NCBI GenBank assembly: GCA_015039365.1 | Contig: WION01000002.1 | Coordinates: forward strand, 930,001 to 994,000 | Source: Amanita rubescens | Lineage: Eukaryota > Basidiomycota > Agaricomycetes > Agaricales > Amanitaceae | Direction: 5' to 3' | Length of the DNA stretch: 64,000 bases | Shown here: piece after piece, positions 59,909 through 64,000 of the stretch | How the letters are laid out: each line of letters starts with the position of its first letter | Position numbering within the stretch: position 1 is the stretch's first letter | Program-made: the position numbers and the translations under genes | The notes under the pieces: model-generated | What the model saw: only the letters and a program-made list of their open reading frames with translations | What the model was told of the DNA's origin: nothing | Database searches by the model: none

Positions 59909-61715
59909 TTATACAGTATTGGACATGCAATGTATACCAGGAATTAATTTTGCTGCTGGTTTCGGTGCGATGGCCTTGGACTTGTTGAGAACATACCATC
60001 GTACGAGTTCGATTGTGGCTATGGCGTCTTCTACTGAAGAGTGTCCTACCGTGCCGCCGCCAGATTGAATAGTTTTGCCGAGATGTTCACGGACCCTGCC
60101 AGGAATTGTTGAGCATTGCAGATATTATGAATTTCTCGACTAACAGATCACGGAGAGACCTCCTGTATGGTGGACCGGCCCTATGCGGGAATAAAATTGA
60201 AGTATCGACACAGTTAAGATGAACTATTCGGAGCGTTTTGAGGTCGTTTTCAAGGGCATGGCCGACGAGTATTGTATCAGAAGTAATGAGCGAATCGAGT
60301 GACTCTCGTATGGATGAAAGAGTGAGAAGAGCCTTTAAATGCGATTCCTCAGTGATACCAGAGAACCTTGTATTATAGTCACTAGAGGCTGTTAGTCCGT
60401 ATTTCTGAGCATAGAGTTAGTGGCTTACATGACTTCTACCCCGTTGTCCATTCTGACTAGCTGATCAAAGACCTGTTTACCAGAACCATCGACGATGGAA
60501 ACGCGAGCCACGTGCAGGCCACCAGTAGTGTATATCATTTCGCAGTCTATGCAGGCAATATCTAAGGCCGCGGAGGACCGTGCCGAATCCTTCAGCAGCG
60601 AGAATGAATATCGAGAATGAAGTTCCTCGGTTTTGGACTCGTAGAACACGTGTGGACCATGGGTACAGCCTTCCGAATCGGAAACGGACCTTGAACAACA
60701 AGTATATATGCGTGTCTTTTCGCCTGAAAGACGCGTTAATAGAACGATACGCGGTGAAGGGTGCAAAATACCATTGATGCGAGCCGTGTGAGGTCTTCCC
60801 CAGTGATATATGCACTTGTCAGCTTCATTTTTCCGTTTGATAACAAATACCTGACCACAGCGTTCGCATTTCGTTGTTTTTCCTTCCGAGCTGGGCTGGG
60901 TGCCGCCCAGTTCATCAGGGACACAAACCACATAACCTGCCTTTTCGAGAATGGCAGGGGAGTGCAGAAGAGGTTCAAGATGGGCACGCGTAAGATGTAG
61001 GGACTTCAAGGACTTGCGAGCTTCAGCGCGGGCAGCCAATTCATCCTCGGTCCCGACGGAATCGTGAACCAGAGATGTTGGTGTTTCCCGTCGCTTCAAA
61101 GCGGCAGCGCATTGTATGACAGCCTGGCGACCAAAATAAGCAAGTTTCTCAGTACCTGGCCGTGGTGGCCGACTTACGTTACGATATGTCAATTTGGATG
61201 ACTTGCGGTATATTTCCTCTTCCTGTTTTAATGAATGTTCCGCAGCAAGGGTGGGATGTGATGGCAGAATATCGTTATACAATACAACGAAGTGATCGTA
61301 CAGGGTCTTCAGCATAGTCTTGTTTAGGCATGAGAAAACAATGATGGGAAAAATGATGGGGAAGAGTAATAATTAATACCTGGCGAACGGGTATGGGAAC
61401 AAGCGATTGGGCTGGGACAACGCGCAAGACAGGTGCATTGGAGTTGGATGATGACGTTGATGGGGCTGAGACTGGGAGTGGTTTGTGGAGAGGAGTTAAC
61501 TTTTGTAGTTTTCTAGGTGGTTCTGCCAAGACGGAGGGTGGGGGAGGATCGGGACGTTTGGCGGGGATGGGATTCGAAATAGCATTAGTAGTAGGGATAC
61601 AAAGGGGAGGCTGTGGAGGGAGATCGGGAGAGTGTGCAAAGAAACATGTTGAGCGAGAACAGGGCTGAGGCAATGGACAGGGAACAGCGTGGAAGAGGCC
61701 AAGAGAAGAGAACAT
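59909..61715 (-). CDS. REX3: RNA exonuclease 3 (DEDDh family)
   Basis: A 3'-5' exonuclease maturing small stable RNAs such as RNase MRP RNA in yeast. The start at 61715 (MFSSLGLFHAVPCPLPQP) opens a Cys/His cluster, CPLPQPCSRSTCFFAHS, like the family's N-terminal zinc finger. A Pro/Ser-rich linker leads to LKTLYDHFVVLYNDILPSHP and the zinc-binding KCERCGQVFVIK...CIYHWG. The exonuclease motifs are CIDCEMIYTTGG (Exo I), TILVGHALENDLKTLRI (Exo II) and GHSSVEDAIATIELVRW (Exo III with His-x4-Asp). It ends HCMSNTV, stop 59909-59911. All DEDDh residues are visible. The gene is divergent from LAG1 with 44 bp between the starts. Confidence 0.92.
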
Positions 61716-61759
61716 ATATAAATAATATAAAAATATCAATTTGATATACGTCCACGTTC
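61716..61759. promoter_or_regulatory. 44-bp shared promoter gap, REX3/LAG1
   Basis: The gap is almost entirely A/T: TATATAAATAATATAAAAAT at 61715-61734. It could serve as a TATA-like or nucleosome-free core for both genes. Confidence 0.5.
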
Positions 61760-63481
61760 ATGACTGACAAGAAGCACAGGCCCGCCGCCATCCACACAGG
61801 CGTTCATTCATTCATGGAAGACAAGAACAAACCCGCTGCCATTCGCACACGCATTGTGTATGTCTGCGATCTGAGATGCTCACTCTCAACTCACCAAACG
61901 TAGAGACGATCCAAATCACCACCTCGCTGGCCCTTTTGTGCCCCAGACGTACGTTCAGCTTATCCTCCTATTCCACTTTCTGATTATCCATCCTAGTCCC
62001 CTTGGGAGCTTGTCCCCAACCAACCCTTCTTCTCCTAGGTATCCCCATCCTACAACCACATCGATCTGGCTTCGCTGGGCCATTCAACCAAGTAAGCTTC
62101 CTACCATCCACTTTCTTACTATTCCCGTCACATGTCTCTAGGCTCCGCATTCAGTGTACTCCTTGTGCCCGTCGTACTCTATGCCAACTGGGAGCTCTTA
62201 GCTCCACTTGCCTCACCTGGCATTACGAATCCCTTTGCTCCTTTCTTCCTTCTCTCTGGCTTTATCCCTACCTCGTCTCCCAACGATCCCCGCTACTCAA
62301 AGTCCTACTTTGATATTCTCTTCGTCGGCTTCTACATCATCTTTTGGTCTCTTATCCGTCAATCCCTGACCATATACGTGTCCCGCCCGGTTGCTCGTTA
62401 CTTCAGGATAAGAAAGGAAGCCAAGATCGACCGTTTCGGCGAGCAAACTTATGCCCTCTTCTACTTCTTCGTGTTTGGCGCGTGGGGCCTCGTAAGTGTT
62501 CCCCGCCGTTCAAATCACGCGCCGCTCATGGACACGCCAGCGCATCATGTCTCAACTGCCCACTTTTTGGTACCACACAGAGTATTTTTGGATAGGTACG
62601 AGTTCCTTCATTCGCGCCCATAGGTTACTAAATCACTTCCGAAAAGATTATCCCCATTGGGATATGAAACCTGAGTTGAAGCGCTATTACCTCATGCAGT
62701 CAGCCTACTGGTGTCAGCAGCTTCTCGTTCTCGTGCTCGGACTGGAAAAACCGCGCAAAGACTACCTAGAACTGGTTGCACACCATATAGTCACACTCTG
62801 GCTAGTCGGGTATGCCGCATCACCGTCGCGTCATGCCGATCGATCTCTAACACATCTCGCACATTAGGTGGAGTTATTTGGTCAACCTGACTCTGATCGG
62901 TAATGCGGTATTTATGAGTATGGACATTCCGGATGCTTTCCTCGCCGTACGTCATTCGGCTTGTCGATCGTTTCATTTGCTTACTTGTACAGTTCTCTAA
63001 ACTTCTTAATTATATTCAATGGAATACTGCAAAATTATATGCCTTTGTGATATTCATGTTTGTCTGGACGTGAGTAATTGAATTATCCACCTTGCTCTGC
63101 TTTAACTCGGTCTAGTTACTTCCGGCATTGGCTTAACTTCAAGATTCTTTGGTCTGTTTGGTTTCACTACGATTTAATCCCGTGAGTATTTCCCTCGCCT
63201 CATTACCCGCGCTGATACTGTCCCAGTGAATCTTCCAAGCAATGGAAACCAGAAGATGGTATTTGGCTAGTGCATTGGATGCGCTACCAAGTCTTTGTGC
63301 CTCTTGTGCTACTGCAATTGCTCAACCTTTTCTGGTACCATTTAATGTGTAAAATTTTAGTAAAGTCAGTCAACTTTCTCATGCACATTGATCATATTTC
63401 TCAATTTTGTACAGGGCTGCAGTGACCCGCACGGCAGATGACGAACGATCTGACGACGAAGGTGACACGAAAGATGATTGA
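61760..63481 (+). CDS. LAG1: Ceramide synthase (Lag1/Lac1), TLC domain
   Basis: An ER ceramide synthase acylating sphingoid bases with very-long-chain acyl-CoA. Two in-frame Met codons exist (61760 and 61814). They begin an imperfect tandem repeat, MTDKKHRPAAIHTGVHSF / MEDKNKPAAIRTRI; I choose 61760. Then come DDPNHHLAGPFVPQT, SIWLRWAIQPSSAFSVLLVP, SYFDILFVGFYIIFWSLIRQ and the TLC core: AKIDRFGEQTYALFYFFVFG, DYPHWDMKPELKRYYLMQSA, QQLLVLVLGLEKPRKDYLEL, the Lag1 motif VAHHIVTLWLVGWSYLVNLT with the His pair, GNAVFMSMDIPDAFLA and YFRHWLNFKILWSVW. An acidic tail ends GDTKDD, TGA at 63479-63481. About ten exons; all joins plausible. Confidence 0.93.
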
Positions 63482-63525
63482 TACTAGTATAGTACGCGTA
63501 CATGGGTTTAATGGCTACAAATACA

Positions 63526-64000
63526 TCACATTTCAAAATCGTCATCGGCGTCGGCGTCATCGGCTCCATCATTCTTGAACGCTGTACCAGGAGGAAATAC
63601 GCCATCATCCTCCGAGTCCGTCTTTTCTTCCCATGATTTGAACTTCACCTGAACCCCGTCCGACTTGCTTGGCCATCGCTCTTCTCGTTGAGCATCGAGG
63701 GCATTACCACCCGCCATAGACTTGAGAATTTCAAGAGTATACTGATAGTCGCCCGTCAATTATGAATACCCTGGTGATCACAAAGACGTACATATGCGTC
63801 ATTACCAGCATTATGAAGATCCTTTGTGTTGATCTGCATTTGCTTGCATACCCTGTCCAAAGATTTTGTGTTGCCTGTGCTTGAGCCTTCCAAACCAGCA
63901 TACACCTCGGTGGTATCGACGACATAAAGCCCTTCCTCTGGCATCACGTCTGGCAGGAAGTGATTCAAGCCCGACAAGGGTGCATCTATGTCAGGAAACT
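63526..64000 (-). CDS. GFD2/YDR514C-like RNase H-fold protein, C-terminal part
   Basis: The gene runs off the right edge, so only its C-terminus is seen. The exon 64000-63775 gives LSGLNHFLPDVMPEEGLYVV, DTTEVYAGLEG, and the Exo III-like end HNAGNDA. After an intron come YTLEILKSMAGGNALDAQRE and a charged tail ending DADADDDFEM, stop 63526. The sequence HNAGNDA-YT-L is typical of a fungal DEDDh-like domain family that includes Gfd2/YDR514C, and is also similar to the C-terminal domain of QDE-2-interacting protein. The upstream catalytic residues lie outside the window, so function stays open. Tail-to-tail with LAG1, 44 bp apart. Confidence 0.68.

Noticed and set aside
1..64000. tRNA, rRNA genes, CRISPR arrays, bacterial-type operons
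   Set aside because: No T-loop/anticodon arrangement, rRNA core motif or spaced repeats were found by eye, and the intron-rich eukaryotic gene structure makes the last two irrelevant.

Overview
This window comes from a fungal nuclear genome, most likely a basidiomycete of the Agaricomycetes. The genes are dense on both strands and are cut by many introns of about 45-60 nt, mostly GT-AG. Several proteins read most naturally as basidiomycete versions of yeast or metazoan housekeeping proteins, and two accessory genes belong to families I know mainly from mushroom-forming fungi. Every assignment rests on motif recognition and hand-made exon joins; no database was searched.

Layout from left to right. 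1-9 kb: the 3' part of a diphthamide synthetase gene (DPH6), a SUT-type sugar/H+ symporter, an Avo2-like ankyrin protein, a coiled-coil/RD-repeat protein resembling WTAP/Mum2, and a small orphan. 9-14 kb: a secreted GtaA-type glutaminase and a secreted GH18 chitinase, divergent. 14-26 kb: phosducin-like PLP1 and DOM34 (divergent), a CPD photolyase, cobalamin-independent methionine synthase MET6, a Ran1/Sks1-like kinase and a xylitol/sorbitol dehydrogenase. 25.9-30.4 kb: an accessory island. A conserved gene of unknown function is followed by two convergent accessory genes, one a Uma2-like PD-(D/E)XK-fold protein and the other a ubiquitin-unknown-domain fusion. A decayed direct duplicate of the first gene's 3' half closes the island. 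30.4-46.9 kb: mitochondrial EF-G2 (MEF2), STE14, RPL9, PCF11, SWT1, SUR1, an MFS transporter, PUS7 and URA3. 47-64 kb: the giant FMP27/BLTP2 lipid-transfer gene, DPB2, a PHAF1/UPF0183 gene, REX3, LAG1 and the end of a GFD2-like exonuclease gene.

Most genes are unrelated housekeeping functions (translation quality control, tRNA and RNA modification, mRNA 3' processing, sphingolipid synthesis through LAG1 and SUR1, replication). They are arranged in tight divergent or convergent pairs: start codons of divergent pairs lie only 21, 44, 48, 61 and 104 bp apart.

The most interesting parts are the repeat-bounded island with the five-exon ubiquitin fusion, four GC-AG introns placed in conserved genes, and a cluster of single-base frame disruptions between 15.9 and 25.7 kb in DOM34, MET6 and the polyol dehydrogenase. 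These disruptions may be assembly errors or real lesions.
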